A DNA stretch of 41,530 bases from Proteobacteria bacterium SG_bin5 (GTDB lineage: Bacteria; Pseudomonadota; Alphaproteobacteria; Sphingomonadales; Sphingomonadaceae), in NCBI GenBank assembly GCA_002083475.1, contig LWDI01000061.1, positions 1-41,530 on the forward strand, read 5' to 3'. The notes beneath the pieces were generated by a model. The model was not told the DNA's origin. It was given only the letters and a program-made list of their open reading frames with translations, and ran no database searches. Below, piece by piece: positions 8,529 to 16,266 of this stretch. The first letter of the stretch is position 1; every line of letters begins with the position of its first letter. Both the position numbers and the translations under genes were made by a program.

Positions 8529-11317
8529 AGAAATCCTCCAGAATAGGGGCTCCCGCCCCGTTCGAAGACCCAGCAATGGACGGTCTTGTTGGTGATCGAA
8601 TTCACCGGGCCGGCCTTGACGAACTTGTTGCGCTTGCTGGTTTTGAGCGCCTTGCGCAGTTCGGCCTGGCGGGGCAGTTCGAGCCGCCGGCTCGCGCAGC
8701 GCTCCTCGAACTCGATCAGGTTGACTGCGATCACATGGACGGGGTCGCGGCTGTGATTGATCGGATGATCCGGCGACGAACTCGCCTCCAGCCCCTCGAA
8801 CACTTCCCAGAAGCGTTCGACATGCGGATGATCGGTCGCGACCATCGCGTGGCGGGCGATGCACATCTCGCGCACGAAATCGATCGTCTCTTCGATGCAT
8901 TTGGCCGGCAGGGTCGGCAACACGATCGGCAGCGCCGCGACCATCGCCATCAGCTGGGCATGCGTCTTGGCGAGGCGCTGGTTGCGCACGTCTTCCTCGA
9001 GCATCAGCCGATGCTCGGCTTTCGCAAATTCCTCCAGCACCCGCGCGAGCAAGGCCTCTTCGCGCCGCGCCGCGTGGATCAGGTAGCCGGAGAGCTGCTC
9101 GATCGGCCAAGCCTCCAGTTTGCGCGCCGCCGTTTTGGTCGCGTGCGTCCACCCGTCCTTGGTGAAGTTCACCGCCATGATGCGCTCGAGCACTGCCGGC
9201 GAGGCGACGACGGGTTCGTTCTGCACGATCATGAACGCGCCGCGAAACGGCGGGCTGTACGTCTCCAGCCCGTCGCTCTTCACCCCGCGCGTGCGGGTGG
9301 CGCGACCGTTGTAGAGAGTCTTGGTCTCTTCCCAGTCGAACCGCTTGGCGTGCGGCACGTCTTCCTTGCGATCGCCCTCGATAAAAACGACGGGCAGGTT
9401 CGCGACCTTAGCCAGTTCGCGCGCGACACCGGCCTGCGTTGCCTTGGCGGGATCGAACCCCTCATAGGAATCGCGCCCGAGCAGCTTCCACATGAACTCG
9501 GTCGCGGTCGATTTGCCCGAGCCGGGGATGCCGGTAACCTCAAGGAACCCCAAGGATTTGTGCGCCGCGCGGATCTGTTCGGCGAGCAGCGCGCCAACGC
9601 CCATGAAGGCGAGCAGCACCATTCCCTTCGTGCCCCAGGCCGTCCAGAAATCGGGGAGCCAGCTCTGGTCGAGCCGGTCGGGATCATAGGCGATCGCGTC
9701 GAGCACGCGTTCGCTGGAGCGCAGCTTGATCGCGGCCTTGCCGATGTCGAAATAGCCGTCTTCGTTGAGCCGATAGAAACGGCCCTCATGGACCGCCAGA
9801 TCGCCGAAAACATAGGTTTTGTGCTGCCGGCAATAGCCCGTGAATTCGATTCCGGTCACGTCGCGCACCGGGAGCTGGCGCTGGGTCATGCGATCGAGCT
9901 GGTACTGGTCACCGGTCCAGATCGCGCCGCTCACGACGCTGAGTAAGCGCTTCTTGAAATCGCCCGCACTAGCCAGGCTGGTCCCCGGAAAGCTCGCCTT
10001 CACCATTGGCCAATTGCCGGGGCGATCAATGCGCAGCCAATAGGCGCTTTTATCCGTCACTTCGTTCCGCTCGTAATATAGTGCGCGGAAGGTGCAGTTG
10101 GCGATCATCGAAACCTTGATCGTCTCACGCGCGGCGCGATCATATTTGACAGCATAGTTAAGCGCGCTGACATCGGGGTCTTCGGAAAACTCATCAATCC
10201 GCGCGGCGATGGCATCTTCGGAGATCGAGGCCCAATAGGTCCGCGCCTCGAAGGTGAGCGGGAAGCTGCCCCATTTCTTCTCCCGCCAGATCAGATAGGC
10301 CTTTTCGCGCTCGTCGGCGGCGACCAGCACGTCGCCCGCCCAGCGGAACTGGCGGCGCGCCTCGTGACCCAGCCGATCGCGCAGGAAAAGGTCGTTCCAG
10401 TCGAGCTTGTGGCCCGCTTCGTCCTCGAACCGCACCTGGGCGGCGGCGGTGCGCCAGCCCTCGGCGCGGGCGCGCTTGACGAATTTGCGGGTGTATTCGG
10501 TGCCGGCGGCGCCGAGATCGAGCGCGAAGACGAGCAAGGGCGATTTGGTCGGCGTCGGGCCGGCGGCGATCGCCAGGCGCAGTTCGCGCAGAAAGTGTTC
10601 GGGCCAATTGTAGCAGCTCATCAGCGATGCGCCGCGCAGCTGTTCGACCGGGGCGGCGGCGATCTCCTCGCCATCCTCGCCGACGCGCGCCTTGTGGACC
10701 GGGTGATCGGGATCCCGCGCGGCGCGGAAATCGCCCTGCTCCAGCGCGATCGTGTCGAAAATCCCCTCCACCAACCAAATCTCTTCGGCGGCGGCATAGT
10801 CGGCCATGGTGGTGCCTGGCGGTTGCCAGACATGGCCGGCATAGCTCGTGCCGGGGGCAAAGTTCGCTTTCTTGCCGAAGCGGCTGGGCTGGTCGATCAG
10901 CCGTTCCCACCAGCTGCCGCCGGGCAGCGGGAAGCGCACCGTGGCGCTGCCGATGTTCAGCTTCTTGTCGAAATAATATTCCTGGGCGAAGGCGCCGCGG
11001 ATCTGGAGCAGATCGAACCCGCGCACGTTGCGCAGATAGCCATCGGCGGCGGCGGTGGGGCTGGGATCATCCTTGGTGCGCTGCGACCAGTTTTCGAACA
11101 GATCGGGGTAGCGATCCTTGACCGCTTCCTCGTGCGCGCATTTGTCCTTGCGGCCGCACACCAGCACCTTGGGCGCCTCGGCCGCGCAGAAGAGTTCCTT
11201 CTTGCCGCATTTCGGGCATTTGCCGCCGCGCAGCCATTTCCCACCCTTGGCCTGCAAGCCGAAATCGGCCTGAAGGCGCGCGAGCAGCTGGCGTTGAAGA
11301 TCGTCGTCGAACGGCAA
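8525..11317 (-). CDS. Toprim primase / helicase replication protein
   Basis: 930 aa. An N-terminal zinc finger (CPKCGKKELFC at 34-44 and CGRKDKC at 54-60) is followed by a toprim region (EEIWLVEGIFDTIAL near 178-192, with catalytic-type Glu184; a further acidic FALDLG strand follows). The C-terminal half has an ATPase Walker A (VTGIPGSGKST near 590) and a VVFIEGDRKED Walker-B-like strand. This is the primase-helicase layout of many phages and replaces the gpA rolling-circle initiator of P2. The start is TTG at 11317 with AAAAGGA upstream; no ATG fits. It is the largest early gene and should act in phage DNA replication. Confidence 0.85.
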   Translation of the reverse strand: MPFDDDLQRQLLARLQADFGLQAKGGKWLRGGKCPKCGKKELFCAAEAPKVLVCGRKDKCAHEEAVKDRYPDLFENWSQRTKDDPSPTAAADGYLRNVRGFDLLQIRGAFAQEYYFDKKLNIGSATVRFPLPGGSWWERLIDQPSRFGKKANFAPGTSYAGHVWQPPGTTMADYAAAEEIWLVEGIFDTIALEQGDFRAARDPDHPVHKARVGEDGEEIAAAPVEQLRGASLMSCYNWPEHFLRELRLAIAAGPTPTKSPLLVFALDLGAAGTEYTRKFVKRARAEGWRTAAAQVRFEDEAGHKLDWNDLFLRDRLGHEARRQFRWAGDVLVAADEREKAYLIWREKKWGSFPLTFEARTYWASISEDAIAARIDEFSEDPDVSALNYAVKYDRAARETIKVSMIANCTFRALYYERNEVTDKSAYWLRIDRPGNWPMVKASFPGTSLASAGDFKKRLLSVVSGAIWTGDQYQLDRMTQRQLPVRDVTGIEFTGYCRQHKTYVFGDLAVHEGRFYRLNEDGYFDIGKAAIKLRSSERVLDAIAYDPDRLDQSWLPDFWTAWGTKGMVLLAFMGVGALLAEQIRAAHKSLGFLEVTGIPGSGKSTATEFMWKLLGRDSYEGFDPAKATQAGVARELAKVANLPVVFIEGDRKEDVPHAKRFDWEETKTLYNGRATRTRGVKSDGLETYSPPFRGAFMIVQNEPVVASPAVLERIMAVNFTKDGWTHATKTAARKLEAWPIEQLSGYLIHAARREEALLARVLEEFAKAEHRLMLEEDVRNQRLAKTHAQLMAMVAALPIVLPTLPAKCIEETIDFVREMCIARHAMVATDHPHVERFWEVFEGLEASSSPDHPINHSRDPVHVIAVNLIEFEERCASRRLELPRQAELRKALKTSKRNKFVKAGPVNSITNKTVHCWVFERGGSPYSGGFL

Positions 11318-11398
11318 GATCGGTCCTTTTCGGGCAACAGGAAATCGTTCCGCCGCTGGGGGTGCGGCGGGCGGGTGGTGGTGGCGTTGGCGTGGCGG

Positions 11399-11746
11399 CT
11401 AGGCCCGGGGGATCAGCGGTTGCGGATCGTTTGCGGGCGGCGGGCCGGTGGCGGAATCGGTACGATCGAAAGCGGCAGGCGCGCGGGGCGGGACGATGCG
11501 CAACTGAACGGTGGGATTGGGCACCGCGCTGGGCGAAATCTGCCCGACGATGATCAGCTGCCCGCTGAAGCTCGCGGAGCACAGCGGGTTCAAGCACTGG
11601 AAGTAAAGATTGCGGCAGGTGGGCGCGATCAGCGTGGAACTGCGCGTGCTGAGCATGGAGCCGCAGTGCGGGCAGGCGAGGCCCCTGTGCCGCACGCGAT
11701 TGGCGAGCGGCGGGAGGGACCGTTTGGACTTGGTCGGCGCGCTCAT
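11399..11746 (-). CDS. ogr: Ogr/Delta-family zinc-finger late transcription activator
   Basis: 115 aa. Cysteines at 25, 28, 51 and 56 give C-X2-C-X22-C-X4-C, the exact spacing of P2 Ogr and P4 Delta, within the family-like ACPHCGSMLSTRSS and CRNLYFQCLNPLC. Ogr proteins bind upstream of late promoters and contact the alpha subunit of RNA polymerase. The phage has P2-type late genes and three matching palindromes, so the role is well supported by context. P2 Ogr is about 72 aa; here a Pro-rich C-terminal tail of about 45 residues is added. Confidence 0.9.
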   Translation of the reverse strand: MSAPTKSKRSLPPLANRVRHRGLACPHCGSMLSTRSSTLIAPTCRNLYFQCLNPLCSASFSGQLIIVGQISPSAVPNPTVQLRIVPPRAPAAFDRTDSATGPPPANDPQPLIPRA

Positions 11747-11768
11747 GATATCGGCCCTCCCAGCATGA

Positions 11769-12233
11769 TCAGCCCTGTCCTCTGGCGCGCAGCGCGTTGA
11801 TGTCGGCGAGCACCGCGCTGGCTGCCTCGATCATCTCTTCGGCCTCCCGCGCGGCGGCGGCCAGATCGCAGGCGGTCGCGCCCTCGCGGGCGGCGGCGAT
11901 GGTCGCGGCCAGCGCCTCGCCCGCTTCTTTGGCGAGCGCCTGGGTGGCGCGGCCCAGCGCGGCGCGATCGGCGAAGCGATCCTGCGCGGCCATGTCGAGC
12001 CGGCGGAGCAGCGTTTCGGCCATCGGCCGGCCATCGCCCCCGGCGGCGACGAAGGCGAGATCGAGCGCCTCGGCGCAGACGATCGGGCAGGATTCGCCGG
12101 TGTCGGGATCGCCCCAGTTGCGCACGGTGCGCACCGCGCGCCCGGTGACGCGCGCCATTTCGTCATAGCCGATCAGCGCGGCGATCCGCGCGATGGCGCG
12201 ATCGTAGGAGAGCGGAGCGCGCATCTTCGTCAT
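11769..12233 (-). CDS. CII-like phage regulatory protein
   Basis: 154 aa. Residues 10-41 (YDRAIARIAALIGYDEMARV then TGRAVRTVRNWGDPD) look like a helix-turn-helix followed by the WGD/P turn of phage CII/Cox-type regulators. The second half is a long Ala-rich helical region (ALAKEAGEALAATIAAAREG). ATG at 12233 overlaps the upstream stop. Position second from the divergent promoter fits an early regulator; family assignment is tentative. Confidence 0.6.
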   Translation of the reverse strand: MTKMRAPLSYDRAIARIAALIGYDEMARVTGRAVRTVRNWGDPDTGESCPIVCAEALDLAFVAAGGDGRPMAETLLRRLDMAAQDRFADRAALGRATQALAKEAGEALAATIAAAREGATACDLAAAAREAEEMIEAASAVLADINALRARGQG

Positions 12234-12490
12234 GCCGGCGCCCAGGCGGTAAGGGTCGCCGGCGGAGCGATGCGCTGGCCTGGCCGGGCGGTGCGCATCC
12301 GGGCGGCCGGCGCGCGCCCGATCTGATTGGCGGCAAAACCCGCCGTCGATGGCAAGTGAAGCCACCGGCGGCGGGTGCTACGCAGCACAGCGAGCAGACG
12401 ATGGGGCGCGCCCAGGGCGGGGAGCTTCGAAACCGCCCCGGGCATTTTCCGCCGGTCTGCCAGCGGCGAAAGGAAAAGCGATGCGATCAT
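12230..12490 (-). CDS. Hypothetical protein of the early leader region
   Basis: 86 aa starting MIASLFLSPLADRRKMPGAV. Both ends are four-base ATGA overlaps with neighbours, which is the main reason to accept it. Middle segment RRRWLHLPSTAGFAANQIGR looks protein-like; the rest is Ala/Pro/Arg-rich. No function recognised. Confidence 0.55.
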   Translation of the reverse strand: MIASLFLSPLADRRKMPGAVSKLPALGAPHRLLAVLRSTRRRWLHLPSTAGFAANQIGRAPAARMRTARPGQRIAPPATLTAWAPA

Positions 12491-12723
12491 TCGGCGGCCT
12501 CGGCGATCGGGCCATCCTTGATGCCCAAGGCGACGGCGATCTGGTGCGATTGGCCGCGGCGACACGACCGGCGACCCGACAAGACCTGATGGACGAGCTT
12601 GACCGGATAGCCCTGGCGCCGCGCCCATTCGCTGGCGTTGACGCCATGCGCGTGGAAGCGTGCGCGCACCGAGGCTGCCCGTTGCGCAATGTTGCCAGAA
12701 TTCAAGACTTCGCCGTGCGCCAT
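12487..12723 (-). CDS. Phage DNA-binding protein (BcepMu gp16-like)
   Basis: 78 aa. WARRQGYPVKLVHQVLSGRR followed by SCRRGQSHQIAVALGIK is the conserved core of small phage HTH proteins related to BcepMu gp16. First gene of the leftward early operon. The ATG at 12723 lies inside the putative operator, so if the -10 is CATATC at 12725-12730 the message would start at or beyond this codon; an internal start (for example the GTG before RARFHAHG) is possible. Confidence 0.75.
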   Translation of the reverse strand: MAHGEVLNSGNIAQRAASVRARFHAHGVNASEWARRQGYPVKLVHQVLSGRRSCRRGQSHQIAVALGIKDGPIAEAAE

Positions 12724-12760
12724 ATGCGATATGCCGTTTTGTAGAAACGAGGTGCAAATT
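12721..12760. promoter_or_regulatory. Divergent early/repressor control region with operator palindrome
   Basis: CATAT-GCG-ATATG at 12721-12733 is a perfect inverted repeat at the start of the early operon. On the minus strand TTGCAC (about 12749-12754) and CATATC (12725-12730) could form -35 and -10 boxes 18 bases apart. The repressor GTG at 12761 is preceded by GAGGTG. A repressor bound at the palindrome would block the early promoter. Inferred from position and symmetry. Confidence 0.5.
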
Positions 12761-13207
12761 GTGTCAAAAGCGAAAATCAGTCAAGCGGAAAAAGCTATAA
12801 CCGAAAATATCGGACGGCGCATACGCGATTTGCGCAAACGGATGGGGCTGAACCAGACCGATTTCGCCGCGATCGGCGGGGTCAGCCTGGGCGCCCAACA
12901 GCGCTATGAGACGGGGACCGCCGATCCGGGGGCGAGCTATCTTGCCCGGCTATCCGGCGCGGGGATCGACGTGCTGTGGGTGGTGAGCGGTGTGCATTGT
13001 GGCGACACGCTCGATGCCGAGGCGGGCGAGCTGGTGGCGATCTTCGAGGCGATGCCGGCGGATATGCGCGAGGGGCTTTTGGTGTTCGCGCGATCGATGG
13101 ACCGCTATCTCGTCACGCGAGGGTTGGTGCCGCCCGACCCGCAATTCGGCGAGCAGCGGCTGCTCCACGATCAAGCCAAGGGTTTCCGGCCGGAACCGGA
13201 CGGTTGA
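12761..13207 (+). CDS. CI-like XRE-family repressor
   Basis: 148 aa from GTG at 12761 (GAGGTG ribosome site). The HTH domain spans about 15-70 (IGRRIRDLRKRMGLNQTDFA, GGVSLGAQQRYETGTADP, YLARLSGAGIDVLWVVSG). This is the XRE form typical of short phage repressors; there is no S24 peptidase domain, so RecA-stimulated self-cleavage is not expected and induction must work in another way. The C-terminal part is helical (AGELVAIFEAMPADMREGLL). Transcribed divergently from the early operon, the standard place for a lysogeny repressor. The longer frame starting at 12638 runs through the early gene and is rejected. Confidence 0.88.
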   Translation: MSKAKISQAEKAITENIGRRIRDLRKRMGLNQTDFAAIGGVSLGAQQRYETGTADPGASYLARLSGAGIDVLWVVSGVHCGDTLDAEAGELVAIFEAMPADMREGLLVFARSMDRYLVTRGLVPPDPQFGEQRLLHDQAKGFRPEPDG

Positions 13208-13248
13208 CATTGGGCGGGGGCGGGCCCCGCGCTATTTGCCGGCGAGCC

Positions 13249-13276
13249 GAATGGTCATCATGACCATTCAGCTTTT
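13249..13276 (+). terminator. Palindrome / probable terminator after the repressor gene
   Basis: GAATGGT-N7-ACCATTC at 13249-13269 (a 21-base near-perfect palindrome with a single central base), followed by AGCTTTTC. It lies between the convergent repressor and RHH genes. The hairpin plus short T tract fits a weak terminator. A second copy of the same palindrome lies at 14631-14651. Confidence 0.55.
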
Positions 13277-13295
13277 CGACGATGCACAGGCGCGC

Positions 13296-13484
13296 TTACT
13301 GATCAGCCCGCCCCAAAGCCTTGCGGATTAGGCGTCGCGCGGCCTCGGGGCGTGGGGGGGTGTCAGGTTGCGACTCGCGCCACTCGTCGAGCGCGTCCAG
13401 CAAGGGGCGCTGCATACGCACGGTAACAGCCTCGCTATCGACGGGAGGGCGACCGATCTTTTTAATGTTATTTAGTGTTGACAT
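13296..13484 (-). CDS. Ribbon-helix-helix protein
   Basis: 62 aa: a basic start, GRPPVDSEAVTVRMQRPLLD (the strand of a ribbon-helix-helix), then ALDEWRESQPDTPPRPEAAR and RLIRKAL as the two helices. Such proteins are dimeric DNA binders, often antitoxins or small repressors, but no toxin is adjacent. It is divergent from the three-gene operon at 13569 and may regulate it. Confidence 0.75.
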   Translation of the reverse strand: MSTLNNIKKIGRPPVDSEAVTVRMQRPLLDALDEWRESQPDTPPRPEAARRLIRKALGRADQ

Positions 13485-13568
13485 GCCAACTTTATAACGG
13501 CATAAATTGCGGGCGACAAGGGAGTTGGCGCTCCCAAGCCGCCCTAAACCTCAACATGGAAGGCTCCC
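13478..13568 (+). promoter_or_regulatory. Putative promoter of the accessory operon
   Basis: TTGACA at about 13478-13483 and ATAAAT about 18 bases downstream give a plausible sigma-70 promoter firing rightward, in an AT-rich patch that contrasts with its surroundings. It overlaps the start of the divergent ribbon-helix-helix gene, so that protein could repress it. Pattern-based only. Confidence 0.4.
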
Positions 13569-13691
13569 ATGCATCAGTCTGCCAAGATCATCGCCCAGCC
13601 CGCCTCAGGGCGCAAGCCGCTCCTCAGCCGCGAGGAACTGCTGCGCCGCCTTTGGGACAACCATAATCCCGACGGGAGCGCGCGCCGGTGA
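13569..13691 (+). CDS. 40-residue small protein
   Basis: MHQSAKIIAQPASGRKPLLS then REELLRRLWDNHNPDGSARR. GGAAGG precedes the ATG, and the stop overlaps the next gene start (GTGA at 13688-13691). Basic, with one predicted helix. First gene of a rightward operon; function unknown. Confidence 0.55.
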   Translation: MHQSAKIIAQPASGRKPLLSREELLRRLWDNHNPDGSARR

Positions 13692-13924
13692 CCGAGGCTG
13701 CCGAAACGCGCGCCGCCCGTCCCCGGCTCGAGCATGGGCTGACCGACGCCACCTATTTCCAGCTCGTCGCCGTGAGCAATGCGTTGCATGGCCTTGGCAT
13801 CTTGTTCGAAGGCGTGCCGGGTCGCCCGAGTAACGGGATCAGCCATGTCGAGCACCTGGCGCCGACGCTGACCTGCCTCAGCATGTGTGTCGAAAGCATC
13901 TTGGGCCAAATCGAACCAATCTGA
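13688..13924 (+). CDS. Hypothetical helical protein
   Basis: 78 aa from GTG at 13688, coupled to the 40-aa gene. LTDATYFQLVAVSNALHGLG and LAPTLTCLSMCVESILGQIE suggest two amphipathic helices around a short loop. No family recognised. Confidence 0.6.
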   Translation: MTEAAETRAARPRLEHGLTDATYFQLVAVSNALHGLGILFEGVPGRPSNGISHVEHLAPTLTCLSMCVESILGQIEPI

Positions 13925-13974
13925 GCAACCGAAGTTGCGATTCTCTTCCGCCATCTGTAGCAAAATGGCGAATT

Positions 13975-14622
13975 ATGGGGGGCGAGTCGCCAAAATCGAA
14001 AGCACCACCCCGCCGCCTGGGCATGTTTCAGGCGGCGATTTTTGTTGGCGGCCTTATGTTGCTGTGGGTTGGGTTGCTGGGTTTGGCCGCCAAGCCTGGA
14101 GTGGAATCGTTCGCCGTCGCGATCAGTGCGGGTATCTCGGTCTTTATCGGCTTGGTACCGGCAATCCTGGTTGCGCGATGGATGGGGTATCGGGAAATTC
14201 AACTTCGGTCCGGTGAGACGACTTCCGATCACGATGTGCCAGAATCATTCAAGCCAACGCCGATTGCGGTCGATCTTCGCGATCTCAACGCCGACTTGAT
14301 GATGTGGCGCGAGCGCGCATTCAAGGCAGAGGCAGCGCTCGCCAAAACACAGGGACCATCGCCCTCGCCGCCGAGCTCGCCCCCGCATCTGCCCCGTTGG
14401 TCGGAGGTAGATCGCGCAGACATTGCGGATGACCCTCGATGGTTCGAGGGCGAAACAGGTAACATGGCGACCTTCGTTTATTCCGATGCAGACGGCGTCG
14501 TCACCGATCGTCGCATTCGCAACTGGCGAAGCCGATATGCGTACATCGAGGGCTTTTGCCTTGATCGCCGCGAGAAACGGACGTTCCGCAAGGATCGGAT
14601 CGAAGACTGGCAGGCGGAGTGA
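13975..14622 (+). CDS. Membrane protein with WYL-like C-terminal domain
   Basis: 215 aa from ATG at 13975; the frame is open further upstream, but the basic KSKAPPRRLG stretch directly before TM1 suggests this start. Two transmembrane segments at about 18-39 and 45-67 are followed by a linker with a Pro/Ser stretch and a C-terminal block of about 50 residues (FVYSDADGVVTDRRIRNW, YIEGFCLDRREKRTFRKDRI) that resembles the end of a WYL domain. Codon use is less GC-rich than the late genes. Location in a lysogenically expressed block suggests a moron, possibly exclusion or surface change; the function is a guess. Confidence 0.6.
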   Translation: MGGESPKSKAPPRRLGMFQAAIFVGGLMLLWVGLLGLAAKPGVESFAVAISAGISVFIGLVPAILVARWMGYREIQLRSGETTSDHDVPESFKPTPIAVDLRDLNADLMMWRERAFKAEAALAKTQGPSPSPPSSPPHLPRWSEVDRADIADDPRWFEGETGNMATFVYSDADGVVTDRRIRNWRSRYAYIEGFCLDRREKRTFRKDRIEDWQAE

Positions 14623-14627
14623 TGAAG

Positions 14628-14658
14628 GACGAATGGTTGTAACAACCATTCGTCTTTT
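14628..14658 (+). terminator. Rho-independent terminator of the accessory operon
   Basis: GACGAATGGTTGT and ACAACCATTCGTC are perfect inverted repeats separated by one base (14628-14654), followed by TTTT. It stands between the rightward membrane-protein gene and the leftward end of the tail operon, so it can serve both strands. The inner GAATGGT-N7-ACCATTC is the same palindrome as at 13249-13269. Confidence 0.8.
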
Positions 14659-14662
14659 CGGA

Positions 14663-14833
14663 TCAAACCCCCTGCAGCCTGATCTTCCCCAGCGCCTCGG
14701 CTCGATCGACATCGTCCATCGCCCGCTCGATATGCGCGGAATCGTCGCCCTCGGCGGCGGCGGCGAGATATTCGCGGGCCATGTCGATGCTGTCGATATG
14801 TTCGGCGGGATCAAACGGGCGCAGCGGGATCAT
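14663..14833 (-). CDS. Short protein resembling the N-terminus of an addiction-module antidote
   Basis: 56 aa: RPFDPAEHIDSIDMAREYLA then AAAEGDDSAHIERAMDDVDR. This resembles the first half of HigA-type antidote proteins (FDPAEYLDS...YL...GD...I..A...V.RA), but the helix-turn-helix that normally follows is missing. It is the last gene of the leftward tail operon, 35 bases after gpD. No toxin gene is next to it. Family link is from memory and tentative. Confidence 0.55.
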   Translation of the reverse strand: MIPLRPFDPAEHIDSIDMAREYLAAAAEGDDSAHIERAMDDVDRAEALGKIRLQGV

Positions 14834-14867
14834 GCTCGGTCTCCTGCTTGCGCGCTTAGCATGGCGC

Positions 14868-15878
14868 TCAAACCCCCTCCAGCTCCAGATCGCAGCTATA
14901 GCCCGCATTGCCCAGCCGGTGGGTAACCTGCGCCACCGTCCAGCTCCTGGCGTCGGCCGGCGGCTTGAACCCGCTCACCCTGGCCGGGCGTTCCGGGTAG
15001 CAATCGGCGCGGCCGAGCGCGAGGGTGAGCGTCATCTTCGCCTCGGCGCGTTTGGCGCGGCCGGCCTCGGCCTTCGCCGCCGCCTCTGCCGCCGCCTTGC
15101 TGTGATGGACCTTTCTCACCCGGCGCGGCGCGCCTTTGCCGCCGCCGCCGGCGGTGGCGGTGCCGCGCTCGCCGGTATCGACGTCGTGATAGCGCGCCTC
15201 GGCGCCGGCCTCGCCCGAGCGATCGACCTCCTCATAGCGATAGCGGCTGCACTCGGCGCGGGTGATGGTGAGGGTGGGCAGCGCCTTGCCGCCGCCGCTG
15301 GTGCCCGCGCCGATGGGGGCGAGAATCAGCGCGCGGTCCTTGACCGTCGCGATCGCGTCATGCTCGGCCCCCAGCCGGCGCAACAGCGCCATGTCGCTTT
15401 CGCGGTGCTGCTCGATCACCGCCACGGCGATTCCGGCGAGCGACGGCGCGCAGCGCGGCGCCAGCCCATGGGCGGCAGCAACCTTGGCGACCAGTGCGCC
15501 GAGCGTCGTTTCCTTGTGCGCGGCTTCCTTTCGCTGCCGAAACGCGGCGGTGAGATCGGCCGAGCGGGCGCGGATCGTCACCACGTCGGGCGGGCCTTCC
15601 CAGCTTACCTCGTCGACCGTGAATCTGCCCTTGTCGACCAGCCCCGGCGCCACGTCGCTGCCCTGCAGCCAGCCCAGCTGGAGGGTGATGAGCGCGTCCT
15701 TTGCGGGCAGCGCGAGCTTGCCGTCGCTGTCATCAAGCACCAGCTCCAGCTCGTCGGCCTCGCCGCCGCGCTTTTCGGTGAGCGAGAGCGAGACGAGGCG
15801 GGGCCGGGCCTTAACGGTGAAATCCACCCCGCCCACCGAAAGCGCGAAATCGGGGATGTTGGCGCGGCGCTCGATCAT
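14868..15878 (-). CDS. D: Late control protein D / tail hub (P2 gpD-like)
   Basis: 336 aa; P2 gpD is about 387. Family-like segments include FTVKARPRLVSLSLTEKRGG, ADELELVLDDSDGKLALP, LGWLQGSD, GRFTVDEVSWEG and the SDMALLRRLGAEHDAIATVK block of tail hub proteins. A charged Ala/Lys stretch (KAAAEAAAKAEAGRAKRAEA) precedes the C-terminal domain. Follows gpU by seven bases, as in P2. Structural hub at the end of the tail tube. Confidence 0.92.
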   Translation of the reverse strand: MIERRANIPDFALSVGGVDFTVKARPRLVSLSLTEKRGGEADELELVLDDSDGKLALPAKDALITLQLGWLQGSDVAPGLVDKGRFTVDEVSWEGPPDVVTIRARSADLTAAFRQRKEAAHKETTLGALVAKVAAAHGLAPRCAPSLAGIAVAVIEQHRESDMALLRRLGAEHDAIATVKDRALILAPIGAGTSGGGKALPTLTITRAECSRYRYEEVDRSGEAGAEARYHDVDTGERGTATAGGGGKGAPRRVRKVHHSKAAAEAAAKAEAGRAKRAEAKMTLTLALGRADCYPERPARVSGFKPPADARSWTVAQVTHRLGNAGYSCDLELEGV

Positions 15879-15885
15879 CGGGCGA

Positions 15886-16266
15886 TCAGGCGGCGCGGAG
15901 CAGATCGAGCGTAAAGTCGATCATGCGCGGCGTGCCATCGTCGAACAGAAATTTGCGCGTCTCGTCCATCCCGGTGATCACGAAGCTGCCCCAGACATCG
16001 CCACTCCCCATCACGAGCTGATGCTCGTCGCCCAGCGCGGCCATCGCGCGCAGCGTTTCGATCGCGCCATAGCTGCCCGCCGCTTCGGGGCAGAGCCTGC
16101 CGGCGATCCGTACCTGCTCCTGCCCCGGCCCGACGAACTGGAGCGCATCCCGCGCGCCGACGCGGGGATTGTTGGCAAAGGTCCAATCGGCGCGGCGCTG
16201 AAGCTCCTCGAACGGCCAGGTGGCATATTCAAAAACGAACAGGCCGAGCGCGGCGAGCTGGCTCAT
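15886..16266 (-). CDS. U: Tail protein U (P2 gpU-like)
   Basis: 126 aa. LGLFVFEYATWPFEELQRRA, GPGQEQVRIAGRLCPE, LVMGSGDVWGSFVITGMDE and the final RMIDFTLDLLR are typical of gpU. ATG at 16266 overlaps the tape-measure stop (TGATG). Acts with gpD and gpT in tail assembly. Confidence 0.92.
   Translation of the reverse strand: MSQLAALGLFVFEYATWPFEELQRRADWTFANNPRVGARDALQFVGPGQEQVRIAGRLCPEAAGSYGAIETLRAMAALGDEHQLVMGSGDVWGSFVITGMDETRKFLFDDGTPRMIDFTLDLLRAA

Noticed and set aside
12638..12760. Upstream extension of the repressor frame
   Set aside because: It overlaps the divergent early gene and the operator; the GTG at 12761 has a good ribosome site and begins just before the HTH domain.
13296..13924. 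The RHH gene with the adjacent small genes as a toxin-antitoxin pair
   Set aside because: The genes are divergent, not co-transcribed, and neither small protein resembles a known toxin.
13249..14651. The two GAATGGT palindromes as a CRISPR array or integron attC sites
   Set aside because: Only two copies, about 1.4 kb apart, no regular spacers, no cas or integrase gene nearby.
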